Shown: positions 1 through 10,904, counted from the first letter of the stretch. The stretch is DNA of 64,000 nt from Apodemus sylvaticus (GCF_947179515.1 NC_067478.1:25040266-25104265), one strand, 5' to 3'. The notes: generated from the letters alone by a model not told the origin. Translations and numbers: made by a program.

Positions 1-526
1 AGTCTGTGGAAGTGGCAAGAAACTGCAGCACTCCACCTCCCTTTTGTCTCTTCTGTTCTCTTTAGGTTCTTTATATAGATATATAAATCAAGATTGAATT
101 AGTTTATGCAGGGCCTTGGTTTTCTGCAACTAAATCTGTAGTCCAGACTGGCTTTGACCTCAGAGATCCCCCTGACTCTGCTTCCCCCGTGATGAGACTG
201 AAGATGTGTGCACCACTGCCAGCCCCAACCCATTCTCCATGCCCTGTACCATGTCTGCTTCAGTATCAGCTCCAGACCTTGGTGCTTCTGTGTTATTTTT
301 ATATTGTGATCATGGGCACCCATGAGCTAGTCCCCATGGTGTCTTGAAGATCAAAGTTTTCAGAACACAAAATTATTGTATAGACTTAAACGTTACAAAT
401 AAAATTTTATTTCCTTACAAGAAAGGCATACTCTATAGAGATTGAAATTTTCATACAATTTTTTATTTTTTTTCCAGGAAATTTTTTTTCTTTTTTCTCT
501 TTTTTCTCTTTTTTTTTCTCTTTGGT

Positions 527-666
527 TTTGTGAGACAGGGTTTCTCTATGTAGCTCTGGCTGTCTTGGAACACACTCTGTAGACCATGCTGGCCTGGAAC
601 TCAGAAATCTGTCTGCCTCTGCCTCCCAAGTGCTGGGATTAAAGGTGTGTGCCACCACCGACAGGC
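527..666 (-). mobile_element. B1 SINE
   Basis: Reverse-orientation B1 (7SL-derived) with gagacagggtttctct and the ggcctggaactcagaaat core, A-tail as a T-rich tract upstream. It lies in the 3' flank of the first Prr23 gene and is shared by the other units at 6216, 25003, 30885 and 36676, so it predates the duplications. Confidence 0.9.
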
Positions 667-1166
667 ATTCAGGAGACATTTACATTGTCAAGTTTAAAGT
701 ATAAAGGACAATGTAACAGTAAACTAACCACCTTCCACAGGTCTAATGTTTATGTCAGTATGGGAACTGCAGGTCAAAAGGAAGGTCCATCCAGTGCATG
801 ATGAAACCAGCTGGTGACAATGTGCATCAAGTCTCACTGGCAGGAGAGGACAAGTGAAGAGCAATCCAGCAGGTGAAGGGATGGCGGAGAAGAAGTATGT
901 CAGCATCATGTATCCAGGGCTGGAACCATCTTTTCCTACTATGGTATTTGTGAGTTTCTGCAGAGCCCAGCTTGGACTGACGAGGACAAGTTTTCTTTCA
1001 TCCATGGATGGACACTGGCAGCAAACCCAATGGTTTCTTGTTTCCAGAAAGACGAGAGGTTCTTAGGGTTCTTACCAGGAACTGCCTGTGCACATGAGGG
1101 GAATATGGAAGAATGTGAGAGAAAGTCTCAAGTTTGACAATCCATCTTCTGGTGTTCAAAGGCAGA

Positions 1167-1172
1167 TTTATT
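1167..1172 (-). terminator. poly(A) signal of Prr23 copy A
   Basis: AATAAA on the minus strand, 180 bp beyond the stop codon of the 1352-2083 gene. The same hexamer sits at the same offset in the three other short-type copies, consistent with a functional cleavage signal. Confidence 0.5.
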
Positions 1173-1351
1173 TAAACTTCCAAGGTGCGACTTTGTGTCT
1201 CCCTTCTTCTTGAAGTGTGTATGTTCTGTCTGTAGTTTGCAGCAGAGAGCACTGTGTGGACACAGGCTGAACATTATCTTGTTGGGTATGCAGCACAGGA
1301 GCTCTGGGATTCCCGGGAAGAGTCCCAGGCGCCGTGTGTTTCTGGAGCAGT

Positions 1352-2083
1352 CTATTTTTCCTCAAAGACTAGGCGCTTCCTGGCCTTGGATGGAGGGCGA
1401 GTAGGTCTCACAGGATTCAGCGGGCACTGTTGTTCGTGGCTTGAATGAGAAGATGGAGGGGGAGGCTCCAGTGGTGAGTGCAGAAGAAACTCCAGCATGC
1501 TGCCTTGGGGGCTCCAGGAAGCCCAGGGAGCATATTCCTCTGCTCTAGGAGAGACCGAAGGAATGCGGCCATCTGGGACTTGACCCTGAAATGAAGAAGA
1601 TGAGAGATGAAGCTCTGGGACCAGGCCAGATGGAGCCTTCATCCATGGCATCCCTGAGTGAGAGACATTTTGCAGGCCCTTGCAGTCTCTTACCGAAGCA
1701 CTGAAGGATCCTGGCTGGATGACTATGACTTCCCGCGGCATATCCAGGAGATCAGAGTCAGGCTGGTCTGAGGGCAAGAATTCAGGATGTCTGGGGCCAG
1801 AGGAATCTTGGAGGCTTCCGGGGACCAAGAGGATGGTGTGTTCTGGGAGGGACACTTCCAGGATCGAGGTGTGCTGAGGTTCCAAGAGCAGGTCGCAGTC
1901 ATCGAGATTCAGCTGGAAGGCAGAGCCAGGTGGCAGGAACACCAGGGAAGTGAGCCTGTAGCTGGAAGTCTCCATAGGCCCCTCCAGGTCGTGTTGAGCA
2001 GGGTGGTCTTGTTGGAGTCGAGGGCACTTGGCAGGATTGGTTACAAGATCAGCGCTGGTGCCCTGGGGCCTCACTCCCTCCAT
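1352..2083 (-). CDS. Prr23a: PRR23 family proline-rich protein, short type (copy A)
   Basis: Intact single-exon ORF of 243 aa. I chose the ATG at 2083 (MEGVRP) because its context accATGG is a strong Kozak match; an in-frame TAG lies just upstream and the ORF can extend further only from a non-AUG codon. Visible parts: a short N-terminal segment ending PAKCPRL (about residues 17-23), a hydrophobic core from LTSLVFLPPG to HTILLVPG (about 44-89) that aligns with the core of the long-type genes here, an E/S/P-rich middle, and a proline-rich tail PLEPPPPSS then KARKRLVFEEK. The long-type basic KRRRL and acidic FYQED blocks are missing. No signal peptide or membrane segment is evident. Family assignment rests on resemblance to PRR23 proteins; molecular function is unknown. 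Upstream are a TATA-like element and GC boxes, downstream a poly(A) signal, so it may be expressed. Which numbered mouse member it is cannot be decided here. Confidence 0.75.
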   Translation of the reverse strand: MEGVRPQGTSADLVTNPAKCPRLQQDHPAQHDLEGPMETSSYRLTSLVFLPPGSAFQLNLDDCDLLLEPQHTSILEVSLPEHTILLVPGSLQDSSGPRHPEFLPSDQPDSDLLDMPREVIVIQPGSFSASVRDCKGLQNVSHSGMPWMKAPSGLVPELHLSSSSFQGQVPDGRIPSVSPRAEEYAPWASWSPQGSMLEFLLHSPLEPPPPSSHSSHEQQCPLNPVRPTRPPSKARKRLVFEEK

Positions 2084-2282
2084 GGTGTGATGATTTGGCA
2101 AATTGGGAGTTGGTGCCTAAAGAGGTGCACTGCAGATGCTAGACCTGTGAGCTGTACTTCATGCAGGTATGACTGTTGTCAGACTGGCTTTTGCAAGAGA
2201 CTCTGTGCGCCCTCTTAGAGAGAAGAGATGTGGTCAGAAGAACTAGGTGATCTGAAGTGTTGGCTTGGAGAGAACCTGAGTT

Positions 2283-2365
2283 CTTTATATCTTCCTGGCT
2301 TGCAGGAAGCTCCGCCCAGGCAGGGCGGGGCCTCAAGCACAGGCAGGGCGCGGCCTTGGGAACAG
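2283..2365 (-). promoter_or_regulatory. Predicted promoter of Prr23 copy A (TATA-like and GC boxes)
   Basis: Read on the minus strand, a GC-box cluster (GGGCGGAGC, and a GGGCGGGGC copy followed by a mutated second copy GGCCGCGCCC) precedes the TATA-like ATATAAAG at 2283-2290, about 200 bp upstream of the ATG. The arrangement is repeated in the other short-type copies. The start site would lie near 2255, by inference from TATA spacing. Confidence 0.45.
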
Positions 2366-3104
2366 GCCCTCGAAGGGGGTGGCATGGGTGGAGGAGGATG
2401 GGCAGCAGGGGTAAGCAGTGTTGGGAACATTCGTAGTCAAGGGAGAGAAAATGGCCCTTGAATGTCCTTGTCGTTATCCTTGCCTTCACCTGTGGCATCA
2501 CACACAGGAACATGGCTTTCCCACCCCAGCCACGTTTTCAGGAACTCTTGGTCCCATCCTAGAAATTCCCTTCATTTGCAAATAAAAACGGAAATGCACA
2601 TTATCAAAGTGAAACAACACTTGTTCCTTGCAGGTCAGGCTTGCTACTTAAGGACAGAAACTAAAAGCGTTTTAGGTTCCTATTTTTCTATTAGAAAAAT
2701 GACCTCAAAGTTGTATTATAATGAAGTACATAATTGATCTGAGACAACCCATCGATGACTGAATATTTGCCTAGCATGCTGGGGAGCATTGGATTTGATC
2801 TCCAGAAACAAATCAGAAAAGTATTCCTGTGAGTACTGTAGAACTTCCCTAACCCCAGCGTTTGAGAGACAGTCACAGCAAGATTATGAGTTCAAGGCCA
2901 GTCGGGTACATGGTGACAACTAGACTGGTCTTGGTATGTGGTGAGCTCAAGGCTAGCCTGGACTGACTGAATTATGCCTGAGAAAGTTAGTTCATCCTCA
3001 CCAGCCATTATGAGTGGGGAAAAATAGTTTCAATGTTAGATGCTTTGTTTCTGTTGGATATGATAATGAAGGACAGATCTGTTGATTGATTTCTTTACTT
3101 TTTT

Positions 3105-3240
3105 CCCAGACAGGGTTTCTCTGTGCAGCCCTGTCTGTCCTGGAACTCACTCTGTAGACCAGGCTGGCCTCGAACTCAGAAATCCCTGTGCCACTGGCTC
3201 CCAAGTGCTGGGATTAAAGGTGTGAGCCACCACTGCCCTA
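3105..3240 (-). mobile_element. B1 SINE
   Basis: Reverse-orientation B1 in the unit flank with gctggcctcgaactcagaaa; orthologous insertions occur at 21881, 27621 and 33489, so it was present before the array expanded. Confidence 0.88.
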
Positions 3241-3940
3241 GCAGGCAGTTCTTCAGGAGCACTTAGTGCCCTTGAGAGCTCTGCTCTCTCTCACTTCCTA
3301 ATTGTCCTAATGAGTTTATTTCTTAATGTAAGTAGTGGTTGTACACATTCATTGATATACAGAGTGGTGCACAAAGTGGTGCTGGGATGTGTCTATCATG
3401 AAGCATTAATTATTTACTGAAGCTGTTTTCTGGTCTTTAAGGGGACTTTTGGCCACACAGAGCTTTAAGTCAACATAAGTTCTTTAGAAGCCAGAGCAAG
3501 ACTGCCTGCATACTCAGGATCCCTTTATATTCCCAAGCCTTTCTCAGGTTAAACTGGTAATCACTCTAAGTCCATCTTGCTCTGACATACTTCAGTTAAG
3601 AAGAACATTTAGTCAGATCTGAACAACAGAAGCTACAAATGTCGTGCTGGGAAGAATTCACTGAACCTCCAAAACACCACCAAGGAACAGGTTCCAATGC
3701 AGCCCCATTAGGCTCTCTTTATTCCAGCTGAAGCTTAGAGTTTCTGTTTGTTTGTTTCTTTGTTTGTTTGTTTGAGGCAGGTTTTCTCTGAGTAGCCCTG
3801 CCATGTTTGGAATTTGATCTCTGGATCAGGCAGGACTCAACAGAGATCCACCTGCCTCTGCCTCCCCAGTCCTCTGGAAGGGTCTTCTTTGTTTGTTTGT
3901 TTGTTTGTTTCTTTCTTTCTTTCTTTCATTCTTTCTTTTT

Positions 3941-4125
3941 TTAAAAGATGTATTTTTTTTAAAAGATGTATTTATTTTTTCTATGCCAGCCGGGGAAGCT
4001 CCCTTCAGGCACACCACAGCAGGGTATTGGATACCATTACTGATGGTTGTGATCCACCCTGTGTTTGTTGGGCCCTCTGCAAGATCAATACAGGCTCTTA
4101 TCTGCTGAACCATCTCTCCAGCCCC
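3941..4125 (-). mobile_element. B2/B3-type SINE
   Basis: Reverse-orientation tRNA-derived SINE ending in the typical gaaccatctctccagcccc head; its tail abuts the CTTT microsatellite. Present in all four flank copies. Confidence 0.8.
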
Positions 4126-4436
4126 CACCAAAGGCTTCTTAACTGAACATCCTAACAGTATGTGAGCAGGTCCTAATGATGTAAAGCTCCTTCCTTACCG
4201 CAGTTAGTCTGTTAAATTTCTATGCCCTTATCCATCTTGTGGTATAAATGGGGCCTCTGGTATTTGTTTTTCTTCTCTCTTTTTTCTTATGGTCCCATAG
4301 AGGCCAGGCTGGCCTTGAACTTGCTCTGTAGTTGAGATTCTGTTGTAACTTTTACTCCTTGTGCCTCTCCCTGAAACCTCAGGTAAATAACACCTCAACC
4401 AGTACACTTAAACTTTTGAAATATGCTGGACTCCGT

Positions 4437-4617
4437 GGGTGGAGAGATAACCAAGTGGTTAAGAGCACTGACTACTCTTCCAAAGATCCTGGGTTCAAAT
4501 CCCAGTAACCACATGCTGGCTCACAACCATCTGTAATGAGATCTGACGCCCTCTTCCTGTGTGTCTGAAGATAGCTCCAGTGTCCTTATATATAATAATA
4601 AATACATAATTTAAAAA
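4437..4617 (+). mobile_element. B2 SINE
   Basis: Plus-orientation B2: gtggttaagagcactgacta box A region, ggttcaaatcccag box B, and an AATAAATACATAA tail. The Pol III boxes are recognisable but this is an old copy. Confidence 0.85.
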
Positions 4618-6215
4618 GTACATAGACTAGCCTTAAAGGTTTAGTTGGAAAACCATGATAGTGATTCATTTCAGGTTTTTTATGTACAGAACCAATTAAT
4701 TATCCTATCACACTTTATTTCCAACAGTATATAGTGTCCTATTTTTCTGTGTTTCCCTATTAAAAAATTATGATATTGGTGTGAATTTTGTAAAAGAAGA
4801 GGGAGAAGAAGGAAAAGAGAAAAACCAATACCAATCCATCCATTCTTGTATCTCTCTCTGTCTCTCTCTCTCTGTCTCACTCACTCTCTGTTTCTGTCTC
4901 TGTCTCTCTCTCTTTCTTTCTCTCTCTATCATATCTTATTTCAATGCCTTTTCTATTGGCTGTTCTTAAATGCTTGAACCTACCTTTTAGCCCATAACCC
5001 ACCAGATGTGTGGAAGAATAGTGAACCTGTTCAGAAATGGTTCTTTGGGACAACCTCCATCAGTGTTGTCTAGAAATTGGGAGTTGAGTTCACTGCTCAG
5101 CTGCTGTGGCAGGATCCATAGGATGTCAGTAGCAGCTAGATCCAGTGGCAAACACTTCTCGGGTATAGCCACCCTCCAGTTTGGTAGAGACAGGATAGCA
5201 GCAGGTGGCAGGACCTAGCAGGAACATCCAGGCAGAAGGGACTTTGACAAGTAGTGATATCTGGACTTGTGCCTCTCATGAAAGAGCAAGGATCGGGGAA
5301 AGAAGAGAGACCAACCAGTGTTTTGCTATGCAAGCAAGCCCAGCTCAGCCCCTTTGCCTGTCTGCCCAGTCCTTTTTCTACTTCCTTCAGACATCAGGTT
5401 CCTCCACAGGTGTTGCCTTAAGCCCAAGTCCTGCCTTGCCCCAGCCCCTGTGTCTGTCTCAGCTGACATCACTCTGCCAATCAGCCTGAGTCTGTGAAAG
5501 TGGCAAGAAACTGCAGCACTCCACCACAAGTGTTTTGGTGTTTTTCTCTCTAATATGTCCAAACTGAATGAGCTCAAGTATGTAATGTAAGGCAGACACA
5601 TCCATGGTGGTAGTTAGCGAAGAATCTTTCATCATGTGTCCTTCCACCTGTTGTTTTTAGCAGAACCTTCTTTCTCCTCTGCTTCAGAGAAGAGTTCCTT
5701 CACCAGTCTGCCTCAGGAAGCCCTATGCAACAAAACTGACATTCTAAAGTACCCTTTTGTCTCTTCTGTTCTCTTTAGGTTCAGTATATAGATATTTAAA
5801 TCAACATTGAATTAGTTTATGCAGGGCCTTGGTTTTATGCAACTAAATCTGTAGTCCAGACTGGCTTTGACCTCGGAGATCCACCTGACTCTGCTTCCCC
5901 CGTGATGAGACTGGAGATGTGGGCACCACTGCCAGCCCCAACCCATTCTTTGATCCCTGTACCATGTCTGCTTCAGCATCAGCTCCAGACCTTGGTGCTT
6001 CTGTGTTATTTTTATGTTGCGATCATGGGCACCCATGAGCTATTCCCTATGGAGCCTTAAAGATAAAAGTTTTCAGAACACACAATTATTGTTTCGTCTT
6101 AAACTTTACTAATAAAATTTTATTTCCTTACAAGAAAGGCATCCTTTATAGTGATTGAAATTTTCATACAAGTTTGGATTTTTTTTTCCAGGAGAAATTT
6201 TTCTTTTTCCTCTGT

Positions 6216-6383
6216 TTTTTTTTTTTTTTTTTTTGGTCTTTCCCGACAGGGTTTCTCTGTGTGGCTCTGGCTGTCCTGGAACACACTCTGTAGACCATGC
6301 TGGCCTGGAACTCAGAAATGTGCCTGCCTCTGCCTCTGCCTCCCAAGTGCTGGGATTAAAGGTGTGTGCCACCACTGCCAGGC
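6216..6383 (-). mobile_element. B1 SINE
   Basis: Counterpart of the B1 at 527 with an 18-20 T tract as its tail and two copies of the TGCCTC hexamer. Confidence 0.9.
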
Positions 6384-6883
6384 ATTCAGGAGACATTTAC
6401 ATTGTCAAGTTTAAAGTATAAAAGACAATGAAACAGTAAACAAACCACCTTCCACAGGTCTAATGTTTATGTCAGTATGGGAACTGCAGGTCAAAAGGAA
6501 GGTCCATCCAGTGCAGGATGAAACCAGCTGGTGACAATGTGCATCAAGTCTCACTGGCAGGAGAGGACAAGTGAAGAGCACTCCAGCAGGTGAAGGGATG
6601 GCGGAGAAGAAGTATGTCAGCATCATGTATCCAGGGCTGGAACCATCTTTTCCTACTATGGTATTTGTCAGTTTCTGCAGAGCCCAGCTTGGACTGACGA
6701 GGACAAGTCTGCATTCATCCATGGATGGACACTGGCAGCAAACCCAATGGTTTCTTGTTTCCAGAAAGACGAGAGGTTCTTAGGGTTCTTACCAGGAACT
6801 GCCTGTGCACATGAGGGGAATATGGAAGAATGTGAGAGAAAGTCTCAAGTTTGACAATCCATCTTCTGGTGTTCAAAGGCAGA

Positions 6884-6889
6884 TTTATT
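6884..6889 (-). terminator. poly(A) signal of Prr23 copy B
   Basis: Minus-strand AATAAA, about 177 bp past the stop codon, same position as in the other short-type copies. Confidence 0.5.
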
Positions 6890-7065
6890 TCAACTTCCAA
6901 GGTGCGACTTTGTGTCTCCCTTCTTCTTGAAGTGTGTATGTTTTGTCTGTAGTTTGCAGCAGAGAGCACTGTGTGGACACAGGCTGAACATTATCTTGTT
7001 GGGTATGCACAGGAGCTCTGGGATTCCCGGGAAGAGTCCCAGGCGCCCTGTGTTTCTGGAGCAGT

Positions 7066-7797
7066 TCATTTTCCCTCAAAGACTAGGCGCTTCCTGGCCT
7101 TGCATGGAGGGCGAGTAGGTCTCACAGGATTCAGCGGGCACTGTTGTTGGTGGCTTGAAGGAGAAGATGGAGGGGGAGGCTCCAGTGTTGAGTGTGGAGG
7201 AAACTCCAGCATGCTGCCTTGGGGGCTCCAGGAAGCCCAGGGAGCATATTCCTCTGCTCTAGGAGATACCGAAGGAATGCGGCCATCTGGGACTTGACCC
7301 TGAAATGAAGAAGATGAGAGATGAAGCTCTGGGACCAGGCCAGATGGAGCCTTCATCCATGGCATCCCTGAGTGAGAGACATTTTGCAGGCTCTTGCAGT
7401 CTCTTACCGAAGCACTGAAGGATCCTGGCTGGATGACTATGACTTCCCGCGGCATATCCAGGAGATCAGAGTCAGGCTGGTCTGAGGGCAAGAACTCAGG
7501 ATGTCTGGGGCCAGTGGAATCTTGGAGGCCTTCGGGGACCAAGAGGATGGAGTGTCCTGGGAGGGATACTTCCAGGTTGGAGGTGTGCTGAGGTTCCAAG
7601 AGCAGGTCGCAGTCATCCAGGTTCAGCTGTAAGGCAGAGCCAGGTGGCAGGAACACCACGGAGGTGAGCCAGTCGCTGGAAGTCTCCATAGGCCCCTCCA
7701 GGTCGTGTTGAGCAGGGTGGTCTTGTTGGAGTCGAGGGCACTTGGCAGGATTGGTTACAAGATCAGCGCTGGTGCTGTGGGGCCTCACTCCCTCCAT
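7066..7797 (-). CDS. Prr23a: PRR23 family proline-rich protein, short type (copy B)
   Basis: Intact single-exon ORF of 243 aa from the MEGVRPHST start at 7797, whose context agcATGG is strong. An in-frame ATG at 7851 would add 18 residues (MCSAPLWAP...); only this copy has it, because copies A, D and E carry TAG where this one has a Trp codon, so I prefer the shared start. The core LTSVVFLPPGSALQLNLDD and the tail PLNPVRP then KARKRLVFEGK are as in copy A, and the stop is TGA rather than TAG. It differs from copies A and D at scattered positions (HTSNLEV, GHSILLVPEGLQDS), the latter agreeing better with the long-type genes, so it may be nearer the ancestral state. Single GC box and TATA-like element upstream. 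Function unknown. Confidence 0.75.
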   Translation of the reverse strand: MEGVRPHSTSADLVTNPAKCPRLQQDHPAQHDLEGPMETSSDWLTSVVFLPPGSALQLNLDDCDLLLEPQHTSNLEVSLPGHSILLVPEGLQDSTGPRHPEFLPSDQPDSDLLDMPREVIVIQPGSFSASVRDCKSLQNVSHSGMPWMKAPSGLVPELHLSSSSFQGQVPDGRIPSVSPRAEEYAPWASWSPQGSMLEFPPHSTLEPPPPSSPSSHQQQCPLNPVRPTRPPCKARKRLVFEGK

Positions 7798-7996
7798 GCT
7801 GTGATGATTTGGCAAATTGGGAGTTGGTGCCCAAAGAGGTGCACTGCACATCCTGGACCTGTGAGATGTACTTCTTGCAGGTACGACTGTTGTCAGACTG
7901 GCTTTTGCAAGAGACTCTGTGCGCCCTCTTGGAGAGAAGAGATGTGGTCAGAAGGACTAGCTGATCAGAAGTGTTGGCTTGGAGAGAACCTGAGTT

Positions 7997-8047
7997 CTTT
8001 ATATCTTCCTGGCTTGCAGGAAGCTCCGCCCAGGCAGGGCGGGGCCT
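7997..8047 (-). promoter_or_regulatory. Predicted promoter of Prr23 copy B
   Basis: TATA-like ATATAAAG at 7997-8004 on the minus strand with GC boxes just upstream (8025-8045). Only one copy of the gggcggggcc module is present here; the other short-type promoters have two. Confidence 0.45.
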
Positions 8048-8296
8048 CGGCACAGGAACCGGAAGGGGCGGGTGAGGATGTGGGTTGGGGAGCAATGTTC
8101 TGCAGCTGTAAGAAGTGTTGGGAATATTCGGGGTCAAGAGAGAGAAATCTGCCCTTGAATGTCCTTACGGTTTGCATTGCCTTCATTTGTGGCATCATAC
8201 ACAGGAACATGGCTTTCCCACCCCAGTCATGTTTTCATGAACTCTTTGTCCCATCTTAGAAATTCTCTTCATTTGCAAAAGAAAATGGAAATGCAA

Positions 8297-8476
8297 GCTG
8301 GGCATGGTGGCTCACGCCTGTAATCCCAGCACTCTGGGAGGCAGAGGCAGGCAGATTTCTGACTTCGAGGCCAGCCTGGTCTACAGAGTGAGTTCCAGGA
8401 CAGCCAGGAGTATATAGTGAAACCCTGTCTCGAAAAAACCAAATACAAAAAACCAAACCGAAAAAAAAAAAAAAAG
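8297..8476 (+). mobile_element. B1 SINE with target duplication
   Basis: Nearly complete plus-strand B1 (gctgggcatggtggctcac ... accctgtctcgaaaa) plus A-rich tail. It is flanked by gaaaatggaaatgcaa and ggaaatggaaatt, which reads as a target-site duplication around gaaatggaaat. Absent from the other units, so it inserted after they separated. Confidence 0.9.
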
Positions 8477-8698
8477 GAAATGGAAATTATCAAAGTGAAA
8501 CGTCAGTTGTTCCTTGGAGGTCAAGCTTGGCTCTTAAGGCTAGTAACTAAAATATTTTTAGGTACCTATTTTTATATTAGAAAAATGACCTCAAATTTGT
8601 ATTCTATTGAAGTACATCTGGAAAAACCCATCGATGATTGAATATTCGCCTAGTATGCTGGAGGTCAATGGATTTGATCTCCGTAAACAAATCCAAAA

Positions 8699-8880
8699 CC
8701 GCGTGGTGGTGGTGCACGCCTTTAATCCCAGCACTTGGGAGGCAGAGGCAGGCAGATTTCTGAGTTTGAGGCCAGCCTGGTCTACAGAGTGAGTTCCAGG
8801 ACAGCCAGGAGTATACAGAGAAACCTTGTCTCAGCAAAAACAAAACAAAACAAAACCAACCAATCAAACAAAAAACAAAT
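8699..8880 (+). mobile_element. B1 SINE
   Basis: Plus-strand B1 with an AAAAC-rich tail, also private to unit II, again dating the split of this unit from the others. Confidence 0.9.
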
Positions 8881-9210
8881 AAAGTATTCCTGGTAGTACT
8901 TTAGAACTTGCCTAACCCCAGAGTTTGAAAGACAATTATAGCAATACTACGAGTTCAAGGCCAGTCGGGTACATGGTGACAACTAGGCCAGTCTTGGTAT
9001 AAAGTGAACTCAAGGCTAGCCTGGAGTGATTGAATTATGTCTGAGAAAATTAGTTCATCCTCAGAAGCCATTACTAGTGGGAAAATAGTTTCAAAATTAG
9101 ATGTTTGATTTTGTTGAAATGATAATTAAGCTCAGATCTTCTTGATTTCTAAGTGGCATTTTTGAGCATTTGTTATGTATACATTTGTCTGAGACTTGAG
9201 TCCATTTTTT

Positions 9211-9365
9211 TTTGTTTTTTGTTTTTTGTTTTGTTTTGTTTTTCCCGAGACAGGGTTTCTCTGTGTAGCTCTCTCTGTCCTGGAACTCACTCTGTAGACT
9301 CATAAATCCTCTCACCTCTGCCTCCCAAGTGCTGGGATTAAAGGCATGTGCCACCACTGCCCTGT
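9211..9365 (-). mobile_element. B1 SINE with target duplication
   Basis: Reverse B1 with an internal deletion (accaggctggcctcgaactc is missing). Flanked by ttgagtccattttt at both ends (9197 and 9367), a clear target-site duplication. Confidence 0.88.
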
Positions 9366-9380
9366 TTTGAGTCCATTTTT

Positions 9381-10294
9381 TTATGGTTTCTCTCTCCTCT
9401 CTCCCTTCAGTCCCGTCTGAGCTCAGCCTCATATACACTAGACAAACACTACAGATCAGGGACACAGCCTGGGCCCTTTTGTTGCTAAGTTTCTTATGTA
9501 TGTATGTATGTATGTATGTATGTGTGTGTGTATGTATGTATTGAGTACATTTCAGAGGCCTTGGCTGAGTCAGTGTGGTGTTTGGTGTACTGGCTGTGCA
9601 GCCCTGTACTCTGATGGGTGAGTGTACCACACGTTTTTGTTTGTATCTTCACTGAGTTTTTCTAATCATTTAAATGTTAGATCATTGTCATTAATGCTTG
9701 GATATGTTGATATCCATTGGCAAATTATGTTCAGTGACAGGAAGACAGTCCTGTGAATGGTTCTGTCTGCCCTGCAGAGTAAAGCTTCTGGAAAATGTCT
9801 CCCAAAGGCCTCCCCTCCTTTCGATCTCTCCTTCAGTTTCATGATGGCGTCCTTTCACATGTGTAAGGTAGACTTTGGCATGACTCTCCACCCATTTCCC
9901 TGCCCTCTTTATTGGTTCTGTCCATTTTCCTAATCATGTGTCACTGTACTTTTATGACTTTAAAAATACATTTACTATTTCTTTCTTGAGACACAGTGCC
10001 ATATAACCAACTCAATTGGTCTAAAACGTACCGTGTAGCTAAGGAAAATCTCAAATTTCTGGGTGACTTCTCTCTACCTCCGGAGGCTGGAATGCGTGTT
10101 CCAATGTTTTTACATCTCCAAAGACCTGGAATTAGGGTGGGACTTCCCACTTTACAGGATTCAATCAAGAAAAATCCCTCACAGGTGAACTAGACCCCTG
10201 GAATTTTTGTCAATCCTCGGTGGAGAATCTGATAATCGACAGCAGGCACAGCACACTCCTGTGTCAAAAGTGTTATCTTCAAAATTTCTCATTC
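9381..10294. other. Intergenic stretch with TATG microsatellite
   Basis: No gene or dated repeat recognised apart from a (TATG)n/(TG)n tract at about 9493-9542. The longest frames here run through simple repeat or B1 sequence and are not convincing. Confidence 0.5.
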
Positions 10295-10725
10295 TTTTAA
10301 AAAATTATATTTGTTTGTTCATGTGCCTGTTAGTATGCCTCCTTTAGTTCATATGCTACACAGGCATGCCAGAGCTCACAGATATGAGGGCGTGGGAGGG
10401 TCTGGAATTACTGTCACAGATGGCTAATAGTCATGTGAATGCTGCCAACTTAGTAAGTCCTTTTAAGGTAGTGTTTCTCATCCTTTCTAATGTTAGGACT
10501 CTGTAATATAGTTCCTCATGTTGTGGTGCTCCCCACCCCTGACATAAAAGTATTTTCATTGCTTCTTCATAATGTAATTTTGCTACTGTTATTATAGTAA
10601 TGTATAGTAATGTAAGTATCTAGGATATCTGATCCCCAAGCTAGAGTCACTCAACTGCTCAGAGGTGCTGAGAGCTATGGGTGGAGAACGCTTCTTCTAA
10701 GTGCTGGGCCATCTCTCCAGTCCTT
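10295..10725 (-). mobile_element. B3 SINE interrupted by another element
   Basis: A reverse B3-like SINE (tail near 10300, head ggccatctctccagtcc at 10708-10724) is split in the middle by unrelated sequence at about 10475-10680. Confidence 0.6.
10475..10680. mobile_element. URR1-like rodent DNA transposon remnant
   Basis: Contains the typical phrases agttcctcatgttgtggtg, ttcataatgtaattttgcta and ggatatctgatcccc of the rodent URR1 hAT-type non-autonomous element. Identified from memory of the family, not by alignment. It lies inside the B3 element. Confidence 0.55.
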
Positions 10726-10734
10726 CATTCTTTG

Positions 10735-10885
10735 TTTTTATGTCTTTGACACATTGTCTCAGGTAGCCCTGGTTGTCTCTGAATGTTCTTTGTAGCTGAG
10801 AGTGTGTGCAAAGTCCTGATGATGGAGTTCAGCCATCGACCTTCAAGTGGGATCTCAGTCATGCACTACCACACTGGGCTTTTCC
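10735..10885 (-). mobile_element. Old B1-like SINE fragment
   Basis: Heavily diverged reverse B1-type pattern (cattgtctcaggtagccctggttgtct ... gcactaccacactgggc, interrupted by substitutions). Confidence 0.4.
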
Positions 10886-10904
10886 TCATGTTTTTCCCTG
10901 TTAC

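Larger units (their letters stand above)
1..5488. repeat. Prr23 duplication unit I (5.5 kb)
   Basis: First copy of a large tandem duplication unit, cut by the window edge. In order along the plus strand it holds a degraded B1-like stretch (about 107-226), a B1, the 3' flank, a short-type Prr23 gene on the minus strand, its promoter, another B1, a GTTT/CTTT microsatellite (about 3747-3940), two B2-related SINEs and a CT-rich tract (4848-4931). The landmark agtctgtg recurs at 1, 5489, 24275, 30127 and 35992 and gives the unit period. Relative to the later copies about 236 bp is missing just after position 38, where cactccacc joins directly to tcccttttgtctc. It also lacks the 128-bp patch found in the units at 24-36 kb, which together explain its shorter length. 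Confidence 0.85.
5489..9150. repeat. Prr23 duplication unit II (diverged)
   Basis: Second unit, homologous to unit I from the agtctgtg landmark through gene B and into the flank. It is more diverged than the array copies and has gained two plus-strand B1 elements (8297 and 8699). Homology fades near 9150, where unit I would continue into its B1 at 3105; instead the 10-kb retroelement block begins. Confidence 0.75.

Noticed and set aside
2083..2101. Start of copy A six codons upstream of MEGV
   Set aside because: The codon at 2099-2101 is TTG, not ATG.
4437..4617. tRNA gene suggested by box A and box B sequences
   Set aside because: They belong to B2 SINEs, which descend from tRNA genes; no cloverleaf with anticodon stem was seen.
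5326..5601. A 91-codon ATG frame on the minus strand, open in four array units (5326, 24112, 29964, 35829)
   Set aside because: The units are too similar for the open frame to mean anything, and in the old unit near 19.7-20.0 kb the ATG is lost. No recognisable domain.
7797..7851. Upstream ATG that would lengthen Prr23 copy B by 18 residues
   Set aside because: Other copies have TAG in this segment, and the downstream MEGV start has the stronger, shared context. Kept only as an alternative.
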